Origin: Burkholderia cepacia
Lineage (GTDB): Bacteria > Pseudomonadota > Gammaproteobacteria > Burkholderiales > Burkholderiaceae
NCBI RefSeq assembly: GCF_001718835.1
Contig: NZ_CP013444.1
Span: 434,001-498,000 of the forward strand
Direction of reading: 5' to 3'
DNA length: 64,000 nt
Position numbers and translations under genes: made by a program. Below are positions 21,390-32,118 of this stretch, one piece after another. The notes beneath the pieces are model-generated. The model saw nothing but the letters and a program-made list of their open reading frames with translations, ran no database searches and was not told the origin of the DNA. Each line of letters begins with the position of its first letter. Positions within the stretch are counted from its first letter, which is position 1.

Positions 21390-22253
21390 CTACACCGTGC
21401 GCAGCTTCGACACGCGCCGGTTCTGCAGCATCACGAGGCGTTCCATGTACGCGAGATCCTTCGGCTCGATCGTGAACGCCGCATGCACCCAGGCTTCCGT
21501 GATGTCCATCAGCTCGGAGCGCGTCAGCTGGAACACCCGCTCGCGTGCGCGCAGCATCGCGCGCACGCCGTTCAGCTTCGGCTTCGTCACGTCGATGAAG
21601 GTGCGCGTCGCGAGATACGCGTCACCCGCGTCGAACGTCTGGTCGATCAGGCCGCGATCCTCGTACCACTCGGATGCATGCGCTTCGCCGGTCGCGATCA
21701 GTTGCTCCGCGAGGCCCCGGTCGGCCTTGCGCGCGACGAGCGAATAGCCGCCCATGCCCGGGAACAGGTTGAACGCGATCTCGGGGAACCCGAGCTTCAC
21801 GCCCTTCTGCGCGAGCACGTAGTGATGCGCGAGCGCGGCCTCGAAGCCGCCGCCGAGTGCGCTGCCCTCGACCATCGCGATCGAGATCGCCCCGGTGCCG
21901 AAGCCCGTGTAGATCTCGTACACGCCGTCGATGCACGAGCGCGCGTAGGCCATCAGCAGGTCGCGCTTGCCGCTGCGGATCGCGTCGACGAAGAAGCTCA
22001 GGTCGCCGCCGACGTTGAACAGCTCGGGGACGAGCGAGCCCGTCACCCAGAAGTCGAACGGCAGGCCCGAGTCGCGTGCGACGCGTGCGAGATGGATGAT
22101 GTCGGTAACGAGTTGCTGGTTGAAGCACGGCCGCGGCTCCGATCGCAGCATCATCCACATGACATTGCGGCCTTCTTCATAGTAGGCCACGAGTTGCGTC
22201 AATTCACCGGCTTCGTGGAACGGCCGGCATGCGGGGTGTGATTGGAGTTGCAT
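21390..22253 (-). CDS. rpfF: RpfF-like BDSF synthase (crotonase superfamily)
   Basis: A 287-residue enoyl-CoA hydratase-fold enzyme matching RpfF of B. cenocepacia, which makes the diffusible signal BDSF (cis-2-dodecenoate) by dehydrating and releasing acyl-ACP. The two catalytic glutamates expected for RpfF lie in EGSALGGGFEAALAHH and in LGFPEIAFNLFPGMGG. The N terminus AGELTQLVAYYEEGRNVMW is also typical. It converges on rpfR, so synthase and receptor are paired as in known Burkholderia genomes. The gene ends 39 bases from rpfR and is preceded by a 909-bp gap. Confidence 0.93.
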   Translation of the reverse strand: MQLQSHPACRPFHEAGELTQLVAYYEEGRNVMWMMLRSEPRPCFNQQLVTDIIHLARVARDSGLPFDFWVTGSLVPELFNVGGDLSFFVDAIRSGKRDLLMAYARSCIDGVYEIYTGFGTGAISIAMVEGSALGGGFEAALAHHYVLAQKGVKLGFPEIAFNLFPGMGGYSLVARKADRGLAEQLIATGEAHASEWYEDRGLIDQTFDAGDAYLATRTFIDVTKPKLNGVRAMLRARERVFQLTRSELMDITEAWVHAAFTIEPKDLAYMERLVMLQNRRVSKLRTV

Positions 22254-23162
22254 GGATGTGTCCTCGATTAGTTAAGTGATTGGCGTTGGTCAAACGCCGC
22301 GTAACCGATCCATGCGAATGGCAAGACGGCCGCATGGCCCACGGTCGCGCGGCATCGTCATTGTTGCGCGCACGAAATCGCCGGATGCGTCGGGTTTACC
22401 GCTTGAACGCGTGTTTTTCGAGGGTGAAAGCCAATGGCATTTCGGGGGCGCGCGGTCGAATGGATGCGCGAATGGGGCGTCATAGGCGACACGCGATTTT
22501 TTACGAATTTCCGGTGGAGATCACGTGAACCGAGGCGCGCAAACGTTTCCTCTGCTGAATGATCGATGCGGCGCGGATGCGCGCCGGCACGCGGGCGCTG
22601 CGCGGCATGCCGGACGGCAGCGCCGACGTTTCGCTTGAAAGTCTTTTCCGAATATCCCGCTCGCGGCGACGCGGTGCGGACATCTTTACGACCGAATTCC
22701 GCGCGGCCGCGCGCGAGTGCGCGTGCGAATGGCGTCCGGATATCGCTTGCGGTATCGGCAATCGCAAGCGGAAAGCCGCGATGCAACGGCGGTGTCGTTC
22801 GTCATGCAGAGGGATTCGCTTGTCGGCGCAACGCGGTTGGCCGGATGTCGCGATGCGCGCGTGGCCGGATTCGATCGCGAGGCCGGGTCGCGGGTGCGAG
22901 TGCCGGGGCAGGGTATTCACCGATCGCCGTGTTTCGGCGCTTCGGCGCATCGGCGCGACGGGGCCCGCCGCCGCGCTTTCCAGCCGCCGCCATGGCCTTC
23001 GCCGCTGCCGGCGCTTGCCAGGGTCGCCCGGTATCGGCCACCATTCGCTTCCGGCCGGACCGCGCACTCGACGGCGGCCGGCCCGAACCCGGCGGATGGC
23101 GCCGGTCGACAACCGGACGCCGCGTGAATCGGCGCGCGCGACCGGCTTGGAGGAGAACACCC
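22254..23162. other. 909-bp non-coding region between rpfF and the two-component genes
   Basis: All frames here read as arginine-rich shadow translations without family features, so no gene is called. A perfect 8-bp stem CGCTTGCG / CGCAAGCG lies at 22744-22751 and 22763-22770 with an 11-base loop. The region must contain the rpfF promoter on the minus strand and the promoter of the response regulator, whose ribosome site GGAGGAG lies just before 23163. Its length is unusual for this compact window. Confidence 0.45.
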
Positions 23163-23885
23163 ATGTCAGAAAAACATCGGATCCTGGTGCTGGACGACGA
23201 TCCGGAAGTGCGCGCCTGGCTGAAGAGCGTGCTGGAAGAGGCCGGATTCGAGGTCTCGGCTGTCGACAGCGCCGCGCAGATGCAGCAGCGGCTCGCGGCC
23301 GCGCCGCACGCGCTCGTGATTCTCGACCTGAAGCTGCGCGGCGAGGACGGCCTGACGGTCGCCCGCGAGCTGCGGCGCCGGTCCGACGTATCGATCATCA
23401 TGATCAGCGGCCTGGGCGACGAGACGGACCGGGTGCTCGGCCTCGAGACCGCGGCCGACGATTTCGTCACGAAACCGTTCTCCGGGCGCGAACTGATCGC
23501 GCGGGTGCGCGCCCAGCTGCGGCGCACGATCGAGCTGTCGATGCCGCGTCCCGCGTCGAACGGCGGCGGCCCGCGCTATTGCTTCGACGGCTGGACGATG
23601 GACCTGGCCGCGCGCACGCTGACGCACAACGGCGGCCCGTGCGCGCTGACGCAGGGCGAATTCGAGCTGCTCGCGGCGATGGTGCAGCAGCCCTCGCGGG
23701 TCTGGTCGCGCGACCAGTTGCTCGAACATACGCGCGGCTTCGGCATCGACGTGTACGACCGGACGATCGACGTGCTGATCCTGCGCCTGCGCCGCAAGAT
23801 CGAGCCGAACCCCGAGCAGCCGACCTATATCCGCACGCAGCGTGGCATCGGCTACGTGTTCGCGGTGCCCGTCGTGCGCGTGTGA
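23163..23885 (+). CDS. OmpR-family response regulator
   Basis: A 240-residue regulator starting at ATG 23163 after GGAGGAG. The receiver domain has the acidic pair in ILVLDDDPEVRAWL, phospho-acceptor Asp55 in LVILDLKLRGEDG, and Lys in DDFVTKPFSGRELI. The DNA-binding winged helix covers about residues 140-235 (LTQGEFELLAAMVQQ, YDRTIDVLILRLRRKIEP, QRGIGYVFAVP). It precedes a hybrid sensor kinase by four bases and then the trehalose-type ABC importer, so it probably controls that locus. Confidence 0.92.
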   Translation: MSEKHRILVLDDDPEVRAWLKSVLEEAGFEVSAVDSAAQMQQRLAAAPHALVILDLKLRGEDGLTVARELRRRSDVSIIMISGLGDETDRVLGLETAADDFVTKPFSGRELIARVRAQLRRTIELSMPRPASNGGGPRYCFDGWTMDLAARTLTHNGGPCALTQGEFELLAAMVQQPSRVWSRDQLLEHTRGFGIDVYDRTIDVLILRLRRKIEPNPEQPTYIRTQRGIGYVFAVPVVRV

Positions 23886-23889
23886 TGCG

Positions 23890-26493
23890 ATGCGCACGAC
23901 GGTGAGGCTGTTGCCGCCCTGGAGTGTCCGGGCCAAGCTGATCGCGACGTTTCTGCTGCTGTTCGGCATCACGCTCGCGGTCGTGGTGGTCGGCGTGCTC
24001 GGCATGCGCGCGAACCAGAACGCGCTCGACGAATACGAGGCGAACGTCGTGCCCGAGATCGCCCGCGCGCTCGAGCTGTCGGACAAGGTCGCACAACTCG
24101 CCGCGGTCGCGCCGAGCATGATGCTGACCGATTCGCCGGACTTGCTGCACAACGACACCGAGCTGATGCGCGGGCTGCTCGGCGATATCCGGCGGCTGTC
24201 GCCGGGCTTCGGCAAACAGCCGGGCCCCGCCGCGAAGGCGGGCGAGCAGCTCGCTGTGATCGACGATCTCGACGCAATCGACCAGGATCTCGCCCGGCTG
24301 CTGATCGTGTCGGGCCGGCAGCGCCAGCTCAAGGAGGAGTTGAGCGCGCTGCGCCTCGCGAACGACCGTATCGGCGACGACATCGCGCGCGACAAGAGCG
24401 TGATCGCACAGCAGGCGCCGACGCTGCTCGAGATCTGGGCCCGTACGGCCGGTGCGCTGCAGGCGGCCAACGCGGCGGAGCTCGGCAGCGCGGAAAGCGA
24501 CAACGAGGCGCTGTGGCTGCGCGTGCGCGAACGCGCCGAAGACCGCCGCCAGCCGGCGCTTGCCGAGGCGCTGCAGCAACTCGACGGCGGCGCGCGCAGC
24601 GTGTTCGCGGTGCGCCGCGAGTTTCTGTCGAGCGAAGCGCAGACGGGTTATCTCGTCACGCTCCTGCGCGGCCACGCGGATCACCTGAGCGGCAAGTCGG
24701 CGCGCTACGTCGAGCGCTTGCGGCAGATCGCCAGCGAGCGCAGCGACAAGGTGCGCAAGGTCGCGGTCTCCAGCCAGTCGGGCCTGTTGCTGCTGGCGGT
24801 GGCGGGCGTCGTGGTGGCGTTGCTCGGCGTCGCGTATGCGAGCCGCATCCTGCACAAGCTGCAGGCGATGACGCGCGTGATGGCGCGACTCGCGAAAGGG
24901 ATCACGTCCGACCGGATGCCGTCGACGCACCGGCCGGACGAGATTGGCGAGCTGGCGCGCGCGTTCGAGGTGTTCCGCACCAACCTGATCGAGAAGGAGC
25001 AACTGACCCACGGGCTCGAGTCGCAGCGCCGCCTGCAGGAGTCGGTGCTCAACTCGATGAACGACGGGGTGTCCGTCCACGACACGCACGGCAGCCTGAT
25101 CGCGTGGAATCCGACCTTCGCGACGCTGCTCGGGATCGACCCGGGCTCGCTGTACGTGGGCCTGTCGCTCGCGATGCTGCGGCAGGCCATGCATCAGCCC
25201 GCGCGCTGGCGCCAGGTGTCGCGCGAGACCGCGACCCGCACATCCGACGGTGCACGCATTGCCGCGTCGGCCGAACTGCACCTGCGCGACCAGCGGACCC
25301 TCGAATTCCACTGCCAGCCGCTTCCGGACGGCGGCTGGGTGGCGGTCTGCCGCGACCTGACGAGCCGGCGCGCGGTCGAGGCCGAGTTGCGCCAGGCGCA
25401 GAAGATGGACGTGCTCGGCCAGCTGACGGGCGGCGTCGCGCACGATTTCAACAACTTCCTGGTCGCGATACTCGGCAACCTGGAACTGCTGCTGCCGCGG
25501 CTCGACGGCCAGCAGGATGCGCAGACGATGGCCGAGCGGGCGCGCCGCGCGGCAGAACGCGCGTCGCGGCTCACGCGGCGGCTGCTCGCGTTCGCGCGGC
25601 GCCAGCCGCTGCAGGCCGAACGCGTGTCGGTCAGGGCGATGCTCGCGGAGATGCTCGATCTCGTCGAATACTCGGCGGGCCAGCGGGTGGCCGTCGTGCT
25701 GGAGCCGGCCGCCGACGCGATGTGGGTGAACGTCGACCGCGGCCAGCTCGAGAACGCCGTCCTCAACCTGGCGCTCAACAGCGCCGCCGCGATGCCGGAT
25801 GGCGGGACGCTGGCACTGGCCGCGCGCCGCGCACCGGCGCCCGACGGTGCCGCCGCGCCGCACGCGATCGTGCTGAGCGTCACCGACACGGGGTGCGGGA
25901 TCGCCCCGGTGCTGCTCGACAAGGTGATCGAGCCGTTCTTCACGACCAAGGCGGCCGGCGAGGGGAGCGGGCTCGGGCTCAGCAGCGTCTACGGCTTCGT
26001 GCGCCAGAGCGGCGGCGATCTGCGCATCCACAGCGAGGTCGGCCGGGGCACGTGCGTGGAGCTGTGGCTGCCCGAGAGCGCCCCGCCCGAACGGCGCGGC
26101 GCGCCGACTGCCGCGCCTGCGCTGCCCGCTGCGTTGCGGGCCGGCACCCGCGTGCTCGTGGTCGACGACGATCCCGAGGTGCGCGACACGGCGCTCAGCC
26201 AGTTCGCGGCGCTCGGCGCGCGGGCCGACGCGGTGGCGACCGGCGACGCGGCATTGCGCTGGCTGGCCGAACACGGCCCCGTCACGCTCGTGCTGTCGGA
26301 CATCTCGCTCGGCGCGGGCGGCAGCGGCATCGCGTTCGCGGCGCGGCTCGCCGAGCGCTGGCCGGCACAGCGCGTCGCGCTGACCTCGGGCCTGCCGCCC
26401 GAGATTCATCAGACCCATCCCGACTGGCGCGCCGACCTGCCGTTCGTGCCGAAGCCGTTCGATCTGGCGGCCCTCGCCGCGCTGCTGGGCTGA
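23890..26493 (+). CDS. Hybrid sensor histidine kinase with periplasmic sensor, HAMP and PAS
   Basis: An 867-residue membrane kinase. TM1 lies near residues 15-37 and TM2 near 298-318, enclosing a mostly helical periplasmic sensor of about 260 residues. HAMP (about 319-370) and PAS (about 385-495) follow. The H-box LTGGVAHDFNNFL carries His518. The ATPase domain has ENAVLNLALNSAAAMPDGG, DTGCGI and GSGLGLSSVYGF. A C-terminal receiver begins VLVVDDDPEVRD with phospho-Asp804 in LVLSDISLG. No Hpt domain is seen, so the C-terminal receiver may modulate the kinase. The ATG at 23890 starts five bases after the regulator's last base. It probably senses sugar or the binding-protein complex. Confidence 0.9.
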   Translation: MRTTVRLLPPWSVRAKLIATFLLLFGITLAVVVVGVLGMRANQNALDEYEANVVPEIARALELSDKVAQLAAVAPSMMLTDSPDLLHNDTELMRGLLGDIRRLSPGFGKQPGPAAKAGEQLAVIDDLDAIDQDLARLLIVSGRQRQLKEELSALRLANDRIGDDIARDKSVIAQQAPTLLEIWARTAGALQAANAAELGSAESDNEALWLRVRERAEDRRQPALAEALQQLDGGARSVFAVRREFLSSEAQTGYLVTLLRGHADHLSGKSARYVERLRQIASERSDKVRKVAVSSQSGLLLLAVAGVVVALLGVAYASRILHKLQAMTRVMARLAKGITSDRMPSTHRPDEIGELARAFEVFRTNLIEKEQLTHGLESQRRLQESVLNSMNDGVSVHDTHGSLIAWNPTFATLLGIDPGSLYVGLSLAMLRQAMHQPARWRQVSRETATRTSDGARIAASAELHLRDQRTLEFHCQPLPDGGWVAVCRDLTSRRAVEAELRQAQKMDVLGQLTGGVAHDFNNFLVAILGNLELLLPRLDGQQDAQTMAERARRAAERASRLTRRLLAFARRQPLQAERVSVRAMLAEMLDLVEYSAGQRVAVVLEPAADAMWVNVDRGQLENAVLNLALNSAAAMPDGGTLALAARRAPAPDGAAAPHAIVLSVTDTGCGIAPVLLDKVIEPFFTTKAAGEGSGLGLSSVYGFVRQSGGDLRIHSEVGRGTCVELWLPESAPPERRGAPTAAPALPAALRAGTRVLVVDDDPEVRDTALSQFAALGARADAVATGDAALRWLAEHGPVTLVLSDISLGAGGSGIAFAARLAERWPAQRVALTSGLPPEIHQTHPDWRADLPFVPKPFDLAALAALLG

Positions 26494-26641
26494 CGCGCGA
26501 CGGCGATTGTTTCGATTGTTAATGGCGCGGCGCGTTTCCGAAATTTTCGATTAACCGGACTGGAGTCTCATAGACCCACGGCACCCGGCGACGCGCTCGC
26601 GACTCCGCGGCGCACGATTCGAACGAAACTGGAGACACCGA

Positions 26642-27919
26642 ATGATGAAGCTCAAGGCAGGTTTGCTGACGATGGCGCTCGCGGTGGCGGCCGCCACGGC
26701 CACCAGCGCCGGCGCGGCGACGCTGCGGATCGCATGCGGCGCAGCCGGCGTCGACCAGGACATTTGCCAGGTCTCGGCGAAGCGGTGGGCCGAGAAGACC
26801 GGCAACGAGGTCGAGTTCATCAGCATGCCAAACAACTCGAGCGAAACGCTGGCGCTCTATCAGCAGCTGCTCGGCGGCGGCTCGGACAAGATCGACGTGA
26901 TGCAGATCGATACGGTCTGGCCGGGGATCCTCGCGAACCACCTGATCGACCTGAAGCCGTACAGCAAGGGGCTGGAAAGCCAGTCGTTCCCGAGCATCGT
27001 CGCGAACGATACGGTGAACGGCAAGCTGGTCGCGATGCCGTGGTTCATCGATACGGGGCTGCTTTACTACCGCAAGGACCTGCTCGACAAGTACCGCGTG
27101 AAAGTGCCCGCCACGTGGGAGGAGCTCGACGCCACCGCGCGCAAGATCCAGTCAGGCGAGCGCGCCGCCGGCAACGAGAAGGTCTGGGGCTACGTGTGGC
27201 AAGGGCGCGCGTACGAAGGGCTGACCTGCGCGGCGCTCGAATGGGTCAGCAGCTACAACGGCGGCACGGTGGTCGACGACAAGGGCCGCGTGACCATCGA
27301 CAACCCGGGCGCGATCAAGGCGCTCGAGCAGTCGGCGAAATGGGTCGGCACGATCAGCCCGAAGGCCGTGCTGAACTACGGCGAAGAAGAAGCCCGCGGC
27401 GTGTTCCAGGCCGGCAACGCCGTGTTCATGCGCAACTGGCCGTATGCATGGGCGATCGCGAATCGCGCGGGCAGCCCGATCAAGGGCAAGGTCGGCATCG
27501 CGCCGCTGCCGAAGGGCGGCGCCGACGGCCGTCCGGCCGCCGCGCTGGGCGGATGGCAGCTCGCCGTGTCGCGCTACTCGCCGAACCCGAAGCTGGCCGC
27601 CGATCTCGTGATGTACATGGCGAGCGCGGACGTGCAGAAGATGCGCGCGATCCAGGGGTCGTACAACCCGACGATGCCGGCGCTCTACCGGGACAAGGAC
27701 ATCCTGCAGGCCAGCCCGTTCATGGCCGATCTGCTGCCGACCTTCAGCACGGCGGTCGCGCGGCCGTCGACCGTGACCGGCGCGAAGTACAACCAGGTCA
27801 GCAACCAGTTCTGGAATGCCGTGCACGACGTGCTCGCCGGCAGCGACACCGCAGCGAGCGCGCTCGCACGGCTCGCCGCCACGCTCAACCGGCTCGCGCC
27901 GGGCGGCAACTGGCACTGA
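26642..27919 (+). CDS. thuE: ABC sugar-binding protein, ThuE-like (trehalose/maltose type)
   Basis: A 425-residue extracellular solute-binding protein of family 1. The Sec signal MMKLKAGLLTMALAVAAATA ends near SAGA-ATL. The body shows the maltose-binding type features DVMQIDTVWPGILANHLIDL, MPWFIDTGLLYYRKDLLDKY and VPATWEELDATARKI. It is followed by two permeases, an ATPase, thuA and thuB, which is the order of the rhizobial thuEFGKAB trehalose/maltitol locus. Ligand trehalose or a similar disaccharide is inferred from the locus. Confidence 0.85.
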   Translation: MMKLKAGLLTMALAVAAATATSAGAATLRIACGAAGVDQDICQVSAKRWAEKTGNEVEFISMPNNSSETLALYQQLLGGGSDKIDVMQIDTVWPGILANHLIDLKPYSKGLESQSFPSIVANDTVNGKLVAMPWFIDTGLLYYRKDLLDKYRVKVPATWEELDATARKIQSGERAAGNEKVWGYVWQGRAYEGLTCAALEWVSSYNGGTVVDDKGRVTIDNPGAIKALEQSAKWVGTISPKAVLNYGEEEARGVFQAGNAVFMRNWPYAWAIANRAGSPIKGKVGIAPLPKGGADGRPAAALGGWQLAVSRYSPNPKLAADLVMYMASADVQKMRAIQGSYNPTMPALYRDKDILQASPFMADLLPTFSTAVARPSTVTGAKYNQVSNQFWNAVHDVLAGSDTAASALARLAATLNRLAPGGNWH

Positions 27920-27987
27920 GCGCCGCGGCGCGCGATTGATCGATCGGGCCGGCCTTAGCAGGGTGCCGGCCCGACAGGAGACATCGA

Positions 27988-28944
<957 letters not shown>

Positions 28945-28945
28945 C

Positions 28946-29776
28946 ATGAAGAAGCATCCGCTCGATATCGCGATTTACTGGCTGCTGTCGGCGCTCGTGC
29001 TGGTGATCGCGCTGTTCCCGTTCGTCTACATGATCGGTACGTCGATCAAACATGGCGATGCGCTGTTCGACACGTCGCTGTTCCCGGCGAGCCCGTCGCT
29101 CGACAACTACCGCCAGCTGTTTCGCGACCAGCCGTTCGGCGCGTACCTGCTGAATTCGGCGCTCGTCGCGGGCGGGGCGGTTGCGCTGTCGCTCGCCGTG
29201 TCGGTGCTCGCCGCGTATGCGCTCGGCCGCGTGTCGTTCCGCGGCCGCGGGGTGCTGATGATGTGCATTCTCGGCGTGTCGATGTTTCCGCAGGTCGCGA
29301 TCCTGTCGGGCCTGTTCGAGCTGGTCCGCTCGCTCGGCCTGTACGATCACCTCGGCGCGCTCGTGCTGTCCGACCTGATCTTCACGCTGCCGTTCACGAT
29401 CTGGATTCTGGTCACGTTCATGCGCGAGTTGCCGCGCGAGCTGGAGGAAGCGGCGCTCGTCGACGGCGTCGGCGTGTTCACGCTGATCTTCCGGATCTTC
29501 ATGCCGCTGCTGCGGCCGGCGCTGGCCGCAACGTCGCTGCTCGCGTTCGTGTCGGCCTGGAACGAGTTCCTGTTCGCGCTGACCTTCATGATCTCGTCGA
29601 GCCAGCGCACGGTACCCGTCGCGATCACGATGATCTCGGGCGCGAGCAGCTACGAGTTGCCGTGGGGAACCATCATGGCCGCGTCGGTCATCGTCACCGT
29701 GCCGCTCGTGCTGCTGGTGCTGGTGTTTCAGCGGCAAATCGTCTCCGGCCTGACCGCCGGTGCGGTCAAGGGTTGA
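28946..29776 (+). CDS. thuG: ABC sugar permease, ThuG-like
   Basis: A 276-residue MalG-class permease. Six hydrophobic segments are visible, and the EAA loop reads LEEAALVDGVGVFTLIFRIF. It begins one base after the thuF stop and ends 24 bases before thuK. It forms the membrane channel with ThuF. Confidence 0.88.
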   Translation: MKKHPLDIAIYWLLSALVLVIALFPFVYMIGTSIKHGDALFDTSLFPASPSLDNYRQLFRDQPFGAYLLNSALVAGGAVALSLAVSVLAAYALGRVSFRGRGVLMMCILGVSMFPQVAILSGLFELVRSLGLYDHLGALVLSDLIFTLPFTIWILVTFMRELPRELEEAALVDGVGVFTLIFRIFMPLLRPALAATSLLAFVSAWNEFLFALTFMISSSQRTVPVAITMISGASSYELPWGTIMAASVIVTVPLVLLVLVFQRQIVSGLTAGAVKG

Positions 29777-29800
29777 GTCGTCAGGATCAGGAGAGCAAGC

Positions 29801-30937
<1,137 letters not shown>

Positions 30938-30953
30938 GCGCGGCGGGCCGGAC

Positions 30954-31240
30954 TAGGGTTTGTTTACATACGGAACGCACATGCGAATGCCCGAAATCGC
31001 CCGCAGGGCAAGGAGGAAGGAGCGCCGTTGGGCCGAGCCAAACGAGCGACGCGCGACGCCGCCATGCGGGCGATTTCGGGCATTCCCCTGGAATGATTTT
31101 TTTAATTTGGGGTTGCCACGAGAACGGCCGCTCGCCGCGTTGCGCTCCTTGGCGATAGTCCAGTATTCGCGGCGTCGCGCGCCTCGCGAGCGGCCGTTCT
31201 CGTGGCAACGCATGCGCGTTCCGTATGTAAACAGACCCTA
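30954..31240. repeat. 287-bp structured repeat element (copy A), two hairpins within terminal inverted repeats
   Basis: The ends are 32-nt inverted repeats, 30954-30985 and 31209-31240, matching at 30 of 32 positions and starting TAGGGTYTGTTTACATACGG. Inside are two perfect stems: 20 bp (30986-31005 with 31065-31084) and 23 bp (31112-31134 with 31187-31209). The minus-strand loop of the second stem contains GCGACGCCGCGAATACTGGA and AAGGAGCGC, shared with copy B at 40618. An AT-rich spacer (31091-31108) separates the hairpins. No protein is encoded. It lies between thuK and thuA and may act as a 3' hairpin or be a non-autonomous mobile element. Confidence 0.85.
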
Positions 31241-31308
31241 AAGCTTTCAGGCGGCCGGGGCGCATGGCCGCTGTCGAATTGGCGCCAAATCATCGATAAA
31301 GGATAGTC

Positions 31309-32118
31309 ATGCTAAACAAGAAGCTTTCAGTGATCGTATGGAACGAGTTCGAGCACGAACGGGAAAACGCGGGCGTGCGCGCGATCTATCCCGACGGCCT
31401 GCACCAGGTGATCGCCGCCGCGCTCGCCGAGACGCCGGCGCTCGGCCACGGTGCGCTGCCGCTCGAGATCGGCACCGCGACGCTCGACCAGCCCGAGCAC
31501 GGCCTCAGCGAAGCGCGGCTCGCCGCGTGCGACGTGCTGATCTGGTGGGGGCACAAGGCGCACGCGAAGGTCTCCGACGAGATCGTCGAGCGCGTGCAAC
31601 GCCGCGTGCTCGAAGGGATGGGCCTGATCGTGCTGCATTCCGGGCACTTCTCGAAGATCTTCCGCCGCCTGCTCGGCACGAACTGTTCGCTGAAGTGGCG
31701 CGAGGCGGCCGAGAAGGAACGGCTGTGGGTCGTCGAACCGTCGCATCCGATCGCGGCCGGGCTCGGCGAGTACTTCGAGCTGCAGCACGAGGAAATGTAC
31801 GGCGAGCGTTTCGACATCCCGCAGCCGGACAGCACCGTGTTCATCTCGTGGTTCGAGGGCGGCGAGGTGTTCCGTTCGGGATGCTGCTGGGAGCGCGGTC
31901 ACGGCCGGATCTTCTATTTCCGACCCGGGCACGAAGCCTACCCGACCTATCACGACCGCAACGTGCAGCGCGTGATCGCGAACGCGGTGCAGTGGGCCGC
32001 GCCGCGCGTGAACCTCGCCGACCGCTGCCCGAACTCGCCGCCGCTCGAGAAGCTCAGCGAGAAGAGCGGGCAATTCGCGCACGTCGGTATCCAGCAAACC
32101 GCCGGAGACCTCGCATGA
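31309..32118 (+). CDS. thuA: ThuA, trehalose/maltitol utilisation protein
   Basis: A 269-residue protein of the ThuA family, which has a class I glutamine-amidotransferase-like fold. Recognisable parts are VIVWNEFEHERENAGVRAIY, DVLIWWGHKAHAKVSDEIV, GLIVLHSGHFSKIFRRLLG and FYFRPGHEAYPTYH. In rhizobia ThuA works with ThuB in oxidising trehalose-type disaccharides to 3-keto forms. It has its own AGGA ribosome site, useful because the structured repeat separates it from thuK by 371 bases. Its stop overlaps the thuB start (ATGA). Confidence 0.92.
   Translation: MLNKKLSVIVWNEFEHERENAGVRAIYPDGLHQVIAAALAETPALGHGALPLEIGTATLDQPEHGLSEARLAACDVLIWWGHKAHAKVSDEIVERVQRRVLEGMGLIVLHSGHFSKIFRRLLGTNCSLKWREAAEKERLWVVEPSHPIAAGLGEYFELQHEEMYGERFDIPQPDSTVFISWFEGGEVFRSGCCWERGHGRIFYFRPGHEAYPTYHDRNVQRVIANAVQWAAPRVNLADRCPNSPPLEKLSEKSGQFAHVGIQQTAGDLA

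Noticed and set aside
22501..23160. 219-codon minus-strand frame in the gap upstream of the response regulator
   Set aside because: Rich in Arg/Pro/Ser with no pattern, no ribosome site and no family resemblance.
30960..31241. 93-codon frame inside repeat copy A
   Set aside because: It starts and ends within the inverted repeats and its sequence simply translates the hairpins.
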